A stretch of DNA of 32,166 nucleotides from Candidatus Bipolaricaulota bacterium (GCA_026390345.1 JAPLGD010000040.1:1-32166), one strand, 5' to 3'. Shown: positions 9,840 through 18,088, numbered from the stretch's first letter. A program made the numbers and translations. The notes: a model not told the origin generated them from the letters alone.

Positions 9840-10892
9840 CTACAGGCCGAGGACGAACTCCGCGAGCTTTTTCGCGTCGTCGAGGTCGACATCCCCGTCG
9901 TGGTCGACGTCAGCGTCTTCCGACGCCGTGCCGCCGAACCCTTGCGCAAGCTCTAGGCAGAGACGAACGTCGAGCAGATCGATCTGCTCGTCGCCGTTCA
10001 GGTCTCCAGATCCAGTCGACGCCACGACCCACCGCTCACAGCGCGCAGCGAGGCCGTCGTCGTCTTCGATCGTCAGGACGACGCAGTACGTCCCTGGAGA
10101 CCGGAAGCGGTGGACGGCGCTCCGGGTGTCGCACACGACTCCGTCTCCGAAGTCCCACCGCCATGAGCTGACCCAACCGTCGACGTCGGTGGAGAGGTCC
10201 GAGAACGCCACCTCGTCCCAAATCGTCGGGCTCGCGAGCGACACGGCGAAGTCCGCAAGCGGAGGCTTCGTCACGGAGTTCGCGGTCCTTGGCGTGCCCC
10301 GAAGCGCGTGGCCGGCGGCGTCGTGCCCGTTCTGTACCGATCCATCGTGGGTGCGCCAATTCGCGGCGACGCCCGACCGTTTCGAGTTCACCCGCTCCAT
10401 CGAGGCGTACGATGGCGCGGACTCGCCGGCGAACCACCCTCCACCGCACTCGACCGAATCGACGAGGCGCCCGGCCGCGTCGTAGAGGTAGAGAGTCTCT
10501 CCTGAGTTCTCGAGCGTCCCCGTGAAGAGGACGTCCGCAGCCACGTCGGCGACGGTGGAGTCGTCGGTCCGCTCAAGCAGGAAGAACCCCTGCGCACCGA
10601 GGATTCCGGAGAGCGCTACGGCCGGAACTCCGTCCTCCGCTACGAGCCGCCAGCCGGAGAGCGACACAGCGTGATCCACGTTGCTTCGAAGTTCAATCCA
10701 CTCGTCGGCGGCGCTTGCCCGGGTGCCTGTCCAGCACACTTCATGGATGACGACGTCCGCAGGCGCCGCGTCCCGTCCGCCGATCCCTCCCCCTCCCAGG
10801 GCAGCGAGACACGCGGCGACGGCCGTGCCGCGGACCAGGATCCGCCGTGCGACAGGTGAACAACCTCTGGTAGTCCTGCTGCGCTTTCTCAT
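9840..10892 (-). CDS. Secreted lamin-tail / PKD / dockerin protein
   Basis: 350 residues. A basic N-terminus and hydrophobic stretch (about 18-38) form a likely signal peptide. Domains: a lamin-tail domain (LTD, about 45-200) with the typical VVIHEVCWTGT...DEWIELRSN...LSGWRL pattern; a PKD beta-sandwich (about 208-292) with WRWDFGDG and a VHRF-x-x-PGTY core; and a C-terminal dockerin type I-like pair of Ca2+ loops, DLNGDEQIDLLD (297-308) and DVDHDGDVDLDD (328-339). LTD and PKD domains mediate surface or carbohydrate contacts, and dockerins bind cohesins. No cohesin gene is in the window. There is no SD. A TAAGAT hexamer lies 7 bases before the ATG, suggesting a leaderless mRNA. Confidence 0.85.
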   Translation of the reverse strand: MRKRSRTTRGCSPVARRILVRGTAVAACLAALGGGGIGGRDAAPADVVIHEVCWTGTRASAADEWIELRSNVDHAVSLSGWRLVAEDGVPAVALSGILGAQGFFLLERTDDSTVADVAADVLFTGTLENSGETLYLYDAAGRLVDSVECGGGWFAGESAPSYASMERVNSKRSGVAANWRTHDGSVQNGHDAAGHALRGTPRTANSVTKPPLADFAVSLASPTIWDEVAFSDLSTDVDGWVSSWRWDFGDGVVCDTRSAVHRFRSPGTYCVVLTIEDDDGLAARCERWVVASTGSGDLNGDEQIDLLDVRLCLELAQGFGGTASEDADVDHDGDVDLDDAKKLAEFVLGL

Positions 10893-10899
10893 GTCAGCG

Positions 10900-10905
10900 A
10901 TCTTA
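10900..10905 (-). promoter_or_regulatory. -10 element 7 nt from the ATG of the dockerin gene
   Basis: Read on the minus strand, TAAGAT is followed by seven bases and then ATG, with no SD between. This spacing would place the transcription start at or next to the A of ATG. The hexamer lies inside a small inverted repeat, TCAGC-12-GCTGA. No clear -35 is visible. Confidence 0.35.
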
Positions 10906-10976
10906 TCTTAGCTGATAGGAGGTACTCCTGACCAGTCTGCCGGACGTCGCGAGCGGGATGAGGCCGAAAGTACGTG

Positions 10977-11005
10977 TTGCTTGGACATTTCCGCTTCGGT
11001 ATACT
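10977..11005 (+). promoter_or_regulatory. Promoter of the saccharopine operon
   Basis: TTGCTT at 10977-10982 and TATACT (5 of 6) at 11000-11005 are separated by 17 bases. The start site would fall near 11012, giving a leader of about 42 nt that carries the GGAGG at 11043-11047. Confidence 0.55.
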
Positions 11006-11053
11006 CCGCCGACGTGGCCGAGAGGCCGTTCAGTTCGATCATGGAGGAACGTC

Positions 11054-12367
11054 GTGCGCCACAAGATCGGTATCCGCCGGGAAGACATGTACGTCTGGGA
11101 GCGGCGTACGCCGCTGATTCCGGAGCATGTGCGCGAGCTGTGCGACCGTCATCCGCTGGATGTGACCGTCCAGTCCTCGGGACGACGGATCTTTGAGGAC
11201 GACGAGTACCGAGCCGTGGGACTCCCTGTGGCGGATCACCTGACCGATTGCCCGGTCATCATCGGCCTGAAGGAGATCCCGGTCGACGTGGTCGAACGGG
11301 ACAAGGTTTACGTGTTCTTCTCCCACACGATCAAGGGGCAGCCGCACAACATGTCGATGCTGAAGCGCATCCTTGACCTTGGCGCGACGATCATCGACTA
11401 CGAGCGGATTGTCGACGACTCAGGGCGCCGACTCATCTTCTTCGGCAACTATGCTGGGCTCGCGGGGATGATCGACACGCTGTGGACGCTCGGACAGCGA
11501 CTGTTGTGGGAAGGAATCCACACACCGCTTGAGTGCGTGCGACAAGCATCCTCGTACGCGTCGCTCGCCGAGGCGAAGGCAGCGATTGCCGCGGTAGGAG
11601 ACGAGATTCGGACTCGCGGGCTTCCGAAGTCGGTCTTTCCCCTCGTGATCGGCGTGACGGGGTACGGGAATGTCTCGCGAGGAGCGCAGGAGATCCTCGA
11701 CCTGCTTCCGCTGACGGAGGTCTCGCCGTCGGCGCTCCTGTCGGGGATGCCCGCCGTGGACCCGACTCGACCGATCGTCAAGGTTCTGTTCAAAGAGCAG
11801 GACACGGTGACGCCTCAGGTTGCCGGCAAGCCGTTCGACCTGCAGGAATACTACCAGCATCCGGAGCGATACCGGGGCATGTTCGCGCAGTACCTGCAGC
11901 ACCTTCACACGGTCGTGAACTGCATCTACTGGGAGCCGAAGTACCCGCGGCTCATCACGCGGCAGGACGTTCGAGACCAGTTCGAGGCCAAGCGGCCGAC
12001 GCTCCGCGTGATTGGGGACATCTCGTGCGACGTGAAAGGGGCGATCGAGGTCACGGTGCGCGCCACCGAGCCGGACGATCCGATCTACGTGTACGACCCT
12101 TCTCGTGGGACCACCACGCCGGGCGTGGGCGGAAAGGGCCCCGTCATCATGGCGGTGGAGATTCTTCCGAGCGAGTTGCCGCGCGAGGCGTCCGCCTACT
12201 TCAGCAACATCCTGAAGGCGTTCGTGCCGCAGATCGCCGCGGCCGACTACTCGAAGTCCCTCGACGCGTGCGGGTTGTCGCCCGAGCTGAAGCGCGCCGT
12301 GATTGCGTACCGCGGGAGCCTCGCTCCCGACTACCGGCATCTGGAGCGGCATCTGAATTCGGCCTAG
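11054..12367 (+). CDS. Lysine-ketoglutarate reductase (saccharopine-forming), AASS N-half-like
   Basis: 437 residues. It is predicted to condense L-lysine with 2-oxoglutarate and reduce the imine with NADPH to saccharopine. The N-terminus IRREDMYVWERRTPLIPEHV (7-26) is the AlaDH/PNT-type signature and, from memory of the family, closely follows the N-terminus of eukaryotic AASS (RRED-x-x-x-WERR-x-PL-x-P-x-H). Other marks are FFSHTIKGQPHNM (88-100) and the Rossmann loop GVTGYGNVSRGAQE (200-213). I chose the GTG at 11054 (GGAGG six bases upstream) because the 32 residues before it run through the promoter. The gene ends 25 bases before a saccharopine dehydrogenase homologous to the other half of AASS. 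This context makes a lysine-degrading role likely. Confidence 0.85.
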   Translation: MRHKIGIRREDMYVWERRTPLIPEHVRELCDRHPLDVTVQSSGRRIFEDDEYRAVGLPVADHLTDCPVIIGLKEIPVDVVERDKVYVFFSHTIKGQPHNMSMLKRILDLGATIIDYERIVDDSGRRLIFFGNYAGLAGMIDTLWTLGQRLLWEGIHTPLECVRQASSYASLAEAKAAIAAVGDEIRTRGLPKSVFPLVIGVTGYGNVSRGAQEILDLLPLTEVSPSALLSGMPAVDPTRPIVKVLFKEQDTVTPQVAGKPFDLQEYYQHPERYRGMFAQYLQHLHTVVNCIYWEPKYPRLITRQDVRDQFEAKRPTLRVIGDISCDVKGAIEVTVRATEPDDPIYVYDPSRGTTTPGVGGKGPVIMAVEILPSELPREASAYFSNILKAFVPQIAAADYSKSLDACGLSPELKRAVIAYRGSLAPDYRHLERHLNSA

Positions 12368-12392
12368 AGGGCTGAGAGGGAGGGAGACGCTG

Positions 12393-13712
12393 ATGAACAA
12401 GGTTTTGGTCCTCGGTGCCGGTCTGGTGTCCGGTCCGCTGGTTCGCTACCTCCTTGGGGTGAAGGGGTTCCAGGTCACTGTTGCCACGCGGACGGTGGAG
12501 AAGGCCGAGAAGCTCGTCGGACATGCCAAGAACGGAGTGGCATGCGCCATCGATGTCAGCGACGAGAGCGCGCTCGAAACGCTGATCGCGCAGCACGACC
12601 TGTCGATCAGCCTCCTCCCCTACGTCTACCACCCGGTCGTGGCGCGACTGTGTGTCAAACACGGGAAGAACATGGTCACGACGTCGTACGTGAAGGACGC
12701 GATGCGGACACTCGATGGCGAGGCGCGCAAAGCGGGCGTTATCCTCCTGAACGAGATGGGCGTCGATCCCGGAATCGACCACATGTCGGCGATGCGAGTG
12801 ATCGACCAGATCCGCGACGAGGGCGGAACGCTCGTCTCGTTCACTTCGAACACGGGAGGGCTGCCGGCGCCCGAGGCGAACGACAACCCGATGGGGTACA
12901 AGTTCTCATGGGCGCCGCGCGGCGTCGTTCTGGCGGGGAAGAACCCGGCTCGCTACTTGAAGGACGGCGTCGTCGTCGACATCCCCGGCCCCGAGCTGTT
13001 CGCGCACCATGGGCCGTGTCCGGTCGTCGGATTCGGAACCCTCGAGGTCTACCCAAACCGCGACTCACTCCCGTACATCGAAAGCTACGGTATTCCCACG
13101 GTCAAGAGCATGTTCCGCGGCACGCTTCGGTACCCCGGCTGGTGCGACACGATGAAGAAGATCGTCGAGCTGGGGCTGCTCGACGAAACGGTTCGGCCGG
13201 AGCTTGCCGGGATGACGTTCGCCGGACTCACCGGGAAGCTGTGCGGAGGAACGTGCAAGGCCACCCGAAGCGACCTCGCACGGCGCCTCGGTCTTCCCGC
13301 GTCGGCGAAGCCGGTGTCTGACCTCGAGTGGCTCGGCTTCCTCTCCGCCGATCCCCTTCCGGCGGGTGCGAACACGTACCTCGACGTGTTGGCGCAGCGG
13401 ATGCTGGAGAAGATGCAATACGCGCCGGGCGAACGGGACCTTCTCGTCATGCAGCACGAGTTCGTCGTTGACTATGACGATCGGACGGAGAAGATTACGT
13501 CGACTCTGGTCGACTACGGGATCCCGAACGGGGACACGTCCATGTCGCGTCTCGTCGGACTTCCTGCGGCGATCGCAGCGCGGATGATCCTCCAGGGCGA
13601 GATCGACCTCACCGGTGTCCACGTCCCGATGGTTCCGGCTGTCTATGAGCCGGTTCTCAAGGAACTCGCCGCCCTCGGCGTGCAGTTCCGCGAGACCACG
13701 ACGGTCGTGTAG
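12393..13712 (+). CDS. Saccharopine dehydrogenase (glutamate-forming), AASS C-half-like
   Basis: 439 residues. It is predicted to oxidise saccharopine with NAD+ to glutamate and 2-aminoadipate semialdehyde. The N-terminal Rossmann fold starts at residue 2 with VLVLGAGLVSGPLVRYL (GAG-x-V-x-GP). Conserved blocks follow: LSISLLPYVYHPVVA, NEMGVDPGIDHM, GGLPAPEANDNPMGYKFSW and FRGTLRYPGW. These run parallel to the dehydrogenase half of animal and plant AASS and to yeast Lys9. Strong SD (GGGAGGGAG) before the ATG. Together with the upstream reductase it gives the whole first two steps of the saccharopine pathway as two separate proteins. The aminoadipate-semialdehyde dehydrogenase for the next step is not in the window. 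Confidence 0.9.
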   Translation: MNKVLVLGAGLVSGPLVRYLLGVKGFQVTVATRTVEKAEKLVGHAKNGVACAIDVSDESALETLIAQHDLSISLLPYVYHPVVARLCVKHGKNMVTTSYVKDAMRTLDGEARKAGVILLNEMGVDPGIDHMSAMRVIDQIRDEGGTLVSFTSNTGGLPAPEANDNPMGYKFSWAPRGVVLAGKNPARYLKDGVVVDIPGPELFAHHGPCPVVGFGTLEVYPNRDSLPYIESYGIPTVKSMFRGTLRYPGWCDTMKKIVELGLLDETVRPELAGMTFAGLTGKLCGGTCKATRSDLARRLGLPASAKPVSDLEWLGFLSADPLPAGANTYLDVLAQRMLEKMQYAPGERDLLVMQHEFVVDYDDRTEKITSTLVDYGIPNGDTSMSRLVGLPAAIAARMILQGEIDLTGVHVPMVPAVYEPVLKELAALGVQFRETTTVV

Positions 13713-13725
13713 GCGGCGTTCGATC

Positions 13726-14523
13726 ATGCACCTCGAGCTCGGGGCAAGTCTCTGGGGCTTCTACTTCGGCCGCGATGTGGCGACATGGCCGTCGCTGGGT
13801 GACGCCGTTCGTTCCGTCGTGGGCTTGAAGCTTGGGCTCGGTGTCGAGGTCTGGGCGTCGAAGGGGCCCACCGATGCGGGGCCGATTCCGGGGGAAGAGA
13901 GCGACCTCATCCGCGCGGTCTCCGCGGCCCCCTTCGTCACGACCCACACGCGCGGCGACTACTGGACGTGGAACCCCGCCGGCCTGCGCGCGGAGATCGA
14001 CTTCGCTTCGCGAATCGGCGCTCCCGTCTTGGTCATTCATCCGGGCAGCCTCGGACTGGATCGACCGGATCGACGCCCCGACGTGCCGGAGATCGTGCGA
14101 ATCCTCGACCACGGGCGCGAGCAACGGGTGAAGCTCGCGCTCGAGAACACCCCGAACGCGATGTGGGCCCTCGATCGAGCCCTCGACGACTTTGGCGACG
14201 ACCCTGCGATGTCCAACCTCGGAATCTGCATCGATGTCGGGCATGCGTTCCTCTCGTCCGATGCGGGACGACATCCTCTTCGCGACTACCTGCGACGCTA
14301 TCGGGGGCAGCTCGCCCACCTGCACCTCCACGACACCGATGGAGTCCACGACAGCCACGACGCGCCGGGGCGAGGGCGGATCGACTGGAATGACCTGTTC
14401 GGCATTCTCGACGACATCCACTACACGGGACGAGGAGTCCTCGAGGTGCAGCGCGGGGGAGAAAACCCGCTCGACGGCTTCCGCGAGGCCGTTCGGCTTC
14501 TCACCGCGGCCAGCGGTTCCTAG
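13726..14523 (+). CDS. Sugar phosphate isomerase/epimerase-like TIM barrel (AP endonuclease 2 family)
   Basis: 265 residues of the xylose-isomerase-like/AP_endonuc_2 superfamily. Metal-site motifs on successive strands are visible: TTHTRGDYW, VLVIHPGSLG, LALENTPNAMW (Glu ligand), LGICIDVGHA (Asp-x-Gly-His), and LHLHDTDGVHDSHDAPGRGRIDW (His-x-His-Asp and the R-G-x-I-D-W loop), ending with a GVLEVQ strand. The family includes sugar isomerases, inosose dehydratases and endonuclease IV. The short loops here favour a small-molecule isomerase or lyase. It starts 13 bases after the dehydrogenase with only a weak SD, so it probably belongs to the same operon. Its link to lysine catabolism is unknown. 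I chose the ATG at 13726 because the upstream part of the frame overlaps the dehydrogenase gene. Confidence 0.75.
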   Translation: MHLELGASLWGFYFGRDVATWPSLGDAVRSVVGLKLGLGVEVWASKGPTDAGPIPGEESDLIRAVSAAPFVTTHTRGDYWTWNPAGLRAEIDFASRIGAPVLVIHPGSLGLDRPDRRPDVPEIVRILDHGREQRVKLALENTPNAMWALDRALDDFGDDPAMSNLGICIDVGHAFLSSDAGRHPLRDYLRRYRGQLAHLHLHDTDGVHDSHDAPGRGRIDWNDLFGILDDIHYTGRGVLEVQRGGENPLDGFREAVRLLTAASGS

Positions 14524-14550
14524 GAGGTCTTCCCTCCGCGGCCGCGTGCG

Positions 14551-15450
14551 CTACGCGGCGGAGCGTCCCTTGAGGCGGGACACGATGAGGTCGTAGCAAA
14601 GCACGTCCTCTCGGCCGTCCTGCCAAGGCGTGAACCCAAGGCGTCGAAGGCACGCGAGAGCCAGAGCGACGTCTTCCCCGCACCGTGGGATCATGGATTC
14701 CCACGTCGTTGCTGCAAGATCCCGCGAGGCCTGCACGAGAAGCGCGGCGAAATCGCCTGGATCGCCGTCGAGAAACGACAGGAAGGCCGCGTCGCCATCC
14801 TCTCGGCCGGGCGACGCGCAGAGAAGGGACCTCCACCCACCGTTCGAGCGGGTTCCGATTCGATAGGGCGTCTTCTCGAGAAATGCCTGCGGCCGCGCGG
14901 CGAAGGGGAGGAAGAGCCACTCGAACGGATACCACCCGTGGGCCGTCGCAAGGTACGGGGAGACAGAGACGAACTGCACAACCTCCTCCGGGGTCGGCTC
15001 CGCGATGCCCGGGTTTGCGGTCGCCGGGAGAGGAGGCGCCTTCTCCGTCCTCTCCAGATAGACGAACGAGGCGACGCGCTCGAATCCGAGGGATTCGATG
15101 ATGCGGATCGACGGCGTGTTATCGAAGTACGTCGACAGGGAAATCCGCGTTGCGCCGTCCTGGCACGATCGATCGATGAGAGCTCGGGAGAGCGTTCTCC
15201 CCACTCCCTTCCCACGGTAGGCCGGGTCCGTTCGGATTCCCTGCAGCCAGGCGTGTCTGGGAAGAAGCCACGTGCGGTACGCGAAGCTCACGACGGTGCC
15301 GTCGACCTCGGCCACGAGGAGTTCGCCGGCCGGATTGGTGAGCCAGTCTGCGAGGGTCGACGGGACATAGTCGTTGCCGTCCCAGATCTGGGCGGAGATT
15401 GCGAGAACCCGCTCTGCGTCCTCCCGTTGCGCCTTTCGGATGTGGATCAT
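14551..15450 (-). CDS. GNAT family N-acetyltransferase
   Basis: 299 residues. An N-terminal GNAT domain (about 1-135) has the acetyl-CoA loop DPAYRGKGVGRTL (75-87, R-G-x-G-x-G) and ends in NTPSIRIIESLGFERVASFVYLER. The C-terminal half (about 145-299) has no motif I recognise and may be a second, degenerate GNAT-like fold that selects the substrate. The ATG at 15450 has no SD. A TACTGT hexamer lies nine bases upstream with TTGCGG 17 bases further, so transcription may start almost at the ATG. It sits downstream of the metal transporter genes on the same strand but appears to have its own promoter. A GC-rich hairpin at 14534-14563 overlaps its stop codon and could end transcription from both sides. 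Confidence 0.8.
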   Translation of the reverse strand: MIHIRKAQREDAERVLAISAQIWDGNDYVPSTLADWLTNPAGELLVAEVDGTVVSFAYRTWLLPRHAWLQGIRTDPAYRGKGVGRTLSRALIDRSCQDGATRISLSTYFDNTPSIRIIESLGFERVASFVYLERTEKAPPLPATANPGIAEPTPEEVVQFVSVSPYLATAHGWYPFEWLFLPFAARPQAFLEKTPYRIGTRSNGGWRSLLCASPGREDGDAAFLSFLDGDPGDFAALLVQASRDLAATTWESMIPRCGEDVALALACLRRLGFTPWQDGREDVLCYDLIVSRLKGRSAA

Positions 15451-15459
15451 GGCGGGAGC

Positions 15460-15488
15460 ACAGTACGGCGCGGCCTATTCCTCCGCAA
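15460..15488 (-). promoter_or_regulatory. Promoter of the GNAT gene, inside the permease 3' end
   Basis: On the minus strand, TTGCGG (15488-15483) and TACTGT (15465-15460) are 17 bases apart, and TACTGT is nine bases from the ATG. No SD is present between. Confidence 0.4.
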
Positions 15489-16365
15489 CCGATTGGCCGG
15501 AGGAGCGCCGCCTGAGCCTCCATCGGAGAACATCGCGGCGACGCGAGACGAGAAGGCTGACGAGGAAGAATCCGGTCGCCACAAGCACGATGGCGGCACC
15601 GGAGGCGATGCCCCAGTAGAACGACAGGTACAGACCCACCACGCCGGAAACGGCGCCGAGGATCGCGCCCGTCCCCATCATCCAGGGCAGGCGACGGGTC
15701 AAGAGGAACGCCGTCGTCGCCGGCGTGATCAGCATAGCCAGCATGAGCCCCAGGCCGACCGTCTGGAGGGACACGACGACGACGACGGCCACGAGGACGA
15801 GGAGGAGGCGGCGGTAGAACGCCGCCCGGATTCGCAACGTCGCGGCGAGCGTCGGGTCGAACGTCACGACGAGGAACTCCTTGTAGAAGAAGATCACGGT
15901 CAAGAGGATGGCGGCTCCGAATCCTCCAATCACGACCAGGTCCCACGACGAGACGCCGAGCACGTTGCCAAAGAGGATGTGGACGAGGTCGACGGCGAAC
16001 CCTCGCACCGTCGAGAGCAACGCAACACCCAGCGCGAACATCCCCGCGAACACGATTCCGATCGCCGTGTCCTCTCGGATCTTGCTTCGCTCGCCGATCC
16101 ACCCGATTCCGAGCGAGACCGCGATCGCCGTGCCGAGCGCCCACCAGAACAGAGATCGGCGGTCGCCGCGCCCCGAAATGAGGAGGCCGGCGGCGATGCC
16201 GGGCAGGACCGAATGGGCCAGCGCGTCGCCGAGGAAGGCCATCGACCGCAGGACGACGTACGCGCCGATTACTGCGCAGAGGCCGCTCACGAGAACCGAC
16301 GCCACGAGGGCCCGAACCATGAACGGGTACTGCAGGGGGGCGGTCAGCCAGTGGATCACGAACAC
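15475..16365 (-). CDS. Metal ABC transporter permease (ABC-3 family)
   Basis: 296 residues with eight or nine hydrophobic segments. It is the membrane-spanning part of a Zn2+/Mn2+/Fe2+ importer (ZnuB/TroC/MntB type). Family marks are AVIGAYVVLRSMAFLGDALAHSVLPG (about 31-57) and the cytoplasmic coupling region near FDPTLAATLRIRAAFYRRLL. A basic tail follows the last helix. It is read from GTG at 16365, overlapping the ATPase stop by 10 bases. A second GTG at 16359 would give a tighter GTGA overlap, and both share the GGAGG SD. The permease is the third gene of binding protein, ATPase, permease. Confidence 0.9.
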   Translation of the reverse strand: MFVIHWLTAPLQYPFMVRALVASVLVSGLCAVIGAYVVLRSMAFLGDALAHSVLPGIAAGLLISGRGDRRSLFWWALGTAIAVSLGIGWIGERSKIREDTAIGIVFAGMFALGVALLSTVRGFAVDLVHILFGNVLGVSSWDLVVIGGFGAAILLTVIFFYKEFLVVTFDPTLAATLRIRAAFYRRLLLVLVAVVVVVSLQTVGLGLMLAMLITPATTAFLLTRRLPWMMGTGAILGAVSGVVGLYLSFYWGIASGAAIVLVATGFFLVSLLVSRRRDVLRWRLRRRSSGQSVAEE

Positions 16366-17198
16366 CGATCCTCCGCGGTACAGGTCGTGTCGTGGACGAC
16401 GAGAATGCCGTCCTCCGTACGCACCATGCGCAGCGCCCCGCCGTAGGCCTCGCGGAGGGCTTCCGGCTGAAGGACGTCGGCCGGGTGGCCGAAGCCGAGC
16501 ATTCGCCCCCGCAACAGGAGCAGGAAGTCGAAGTGCGTCGCGGCGACTCCGAGGTCGTGCAGGGCGACGAGGATCGTCGCCTTCCGAAGTTGCGCGAGGA
16601 GGGCCAGGACCTCGTTCTGCGAGGAGACGTCGAGGCCGGCGAGCGGCTCGTCGAGGAGCACCAACTCGGCCTCCTGAGCGATCGCTCGCGCGATGAACAT
16701 TCGTTGCTGTTCGCCGCCCGAAAGCTCTCCGATCCTGCGCTCTTCGCGATCCTCAAGGCCGACGAGCCCGAGAGCCTCTCGCACCAGGGCGCGGTCCCGC
16801 TCCTTCGGACGACGCAGCGGACCGAGGCGGCCGATGCGCCCCATCATCACGGCGTCGAAGGCCGTGACCGGAAACCGCCAGTCCACTTCGCTTCTTTGCG
16901 GGAGGTACGCGATGCACGTGTGCCCTTCGGGGACGACGCCGTGAACAGCGATCGAGCCGCCGGCGCGCGGGACGATCCCGGCGACGGCCTTGAGGAGCGT
17001 GCTCTTCCCGGCACCGTTCGGACCGACGACGGCCAGGCGCGCCCCGGCCGGGAGGTCGAAGGTGAGGTCCTCCAGGGCGAGGCGCTCTCCGTAGGAAACG
17101 TGAAGGTTCCGGATTCGCAGAGCCGGGGCGTCCGGATCGTGAACGGCCTCCGTCGTCCGTCGTCCGGTCCTTGCAGCGGCTGCTCGCAGAGAGGTCAC
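16356..17198 (-). CDS. Metal ABC transporter ATP-binding protein
   Basis: 280 residues. Walker A GPNGAGKST at 59-67, Q-loop Gln101 (YLPQRS), signature LSGGEQQR at 159-166, Walker B LVLLDEP at 179-185 and switch His214 are all intact. The phrase YLPQRSEVDWRFPVTAFDAVMMG is typical of the ZnuC/MntA/TroB family. The first 25 residues are an unstructured extension compared with relatives, so a later start is possible. The C-terminus carries two cysteines (TTCTAEDRCS), possibly a metal-sensing touch but unproven. GTG start overlaps the binding-protein stop (GTGA), so the genes are coupled. Confidence 0.93.
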   Translation of the reverse strand: MTSLRAAAARTGRRTTEAVHDPDAPALRIRNLHVSYGERLALEDLTFDLPAGARLAVVGPNGAGKSTLLKAVAGIVPRAGGSIAVHGVVPEGHTCIAYLPQRSEVDWRFPVTAFDAVMMGRIGRLGPLRRPKERDRALVREALGLVGLEDREERRIGELSGGEQQRMFIARAIAQEAELVLLDEPLAGLDVSSQNEVLALLAQLRKATILVALHDLGVAATHFDFLLLLRGRMLGFGHPADVLQPEALREAYGGALRMVRTEDGILVVHDTTCTAEDRCS

Positions 17199-18088
17199 GG
17201 CGACTCCCCCAGTGCGGAGACGATCTGCAGGACGTCGTAGCGCAAGAGGTCGATGTAGGTCGCCGCAGGCCCGTCTGCGTCGCTGAGGGACCCCGTATAC
17301 AGCACAACGAGCAGCGCGCCGGTGTCGGCGGCGATCTGCGAGGCCAGCACGGGATTCACCGTCGTCCCGACAAAGACGGCGGGGACCTTCGCCTCGAGGA
17401 TCGCGGTCTCCAGCGCTGCAACCTCGCGGGCCGACGGATCGGACACCGCGCTCAATCCCGGGAAGACCGTTCCGATGAGCTCAAACCCGTACCGGTCGGC
17501 GAAGTAGCCGAATGAGTCGTGGTCGGTCACAAGCTTCCGGCTCGCAGGGGGAAGGTGGGAGACCTCCTCGAGGATCCAGGCATCGAGGTCTCGAAGGGAT
17601 TGGGCATAGGCCGCGGCACGTTCCCGGTACTCCGCCGCGTGATTGGGGTCCACGTCTCCGAGGACCCCCGCCACGACGTCGACCCAGGCGATCACATTCA
17701 CGGGGTCGAACCAAACGTGGGGATCTAGGCTCTCGCCCGCGTGGGCGTCTCCAGGCGAGAGGGTTCGGAGCGGAAGGTTTGCCGAGAGGTCGACGACGCG
17801 CGCTGCGGTGGTTTCGAGAAGAGGAACGAGGAACGCTTCGAGTCCCGCGCCGTTCTCGAAGATCACGTCGGCGCGGGCGATCTCCACGAGGTCACTCGGC
17901 GTCGCCTCGAACGAATGCGGATCTGCGTTCACCGGCAGGAGGACGGCGACGGGGAGATCGCTCCCTGCGACGTGAGCCACGACGTCCCCCACGATGGTCG
18001 TCGTGCAGAGGACGTGAACCTCGGCGAACGCGGCAAACGAGGCTACGAAGAGCGCCCCTGCAACGACCGCAGCTCCCCAACCTCTCAC
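17195..18088 (-). CDS. Metal-binding lipocalin-like periplasmic protein of cluster A-I (ZnuA/TroA type)
   Basis: 297 residues from the GTG at 18088, which has GAGGGAGG five bases upstream. An earlier GTG at 18112 has no usable SD. A signal peptide is clear (hydrophobic about 5-20, A-F-A-E cleavage region). This is the solute-binding protein of the ABC importer (SBP_bac_9 / TroA fold; the word lipocalin does not imply homology). Metal ligands can be placed: His58 in NADPHSFE, His124 in DPHVWFD, His189 in TDHDSFGYFADRYG, and a late Asp in SLSDADGPAATYIDL. The third ligand is His, as in zinc-type TroA/ZnuA, rather than Glu as in the manganese-type PsaA/MntC. There is no His-rich loop. Zinc is therefore the best guess, with Mn or Fe possible. 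Confidence 0.88.
   Translation of the reverse strand: MRGWGAAVVAGALFVASFAAFAEVHVLCTTTIVGDVVAHVAGSDLPVAVLLPVNADPHSFEATPSDLVEIARADVIFENGAGLEAFLVPLLETTAARVVDLSANLPLRTLSPGDAHAGESLDPHVWFDPVNVIAWVDVVAGVLGDVDPNHAAEYRERAAAYAQSLRDLDAWILEEVSHLPPASRKLVTDHDSFGYFADRYGFELIGTVFPGLSAVSDPSAREVAALETAILEAKVPAVFVGTTVNPVLASQIAADTGALLVVLYTGSLSDADGPAATYIDLLRYDVLQIVSALGESP

Noticed and set aside
10958-11053. N-terminal extension of the lysine-ketoglutarate reductase frame
   Set aside because: It overlaps the TTGCTT-17-TATACT promoter, has no family similarity, and the GTG at 11054 has an SD.
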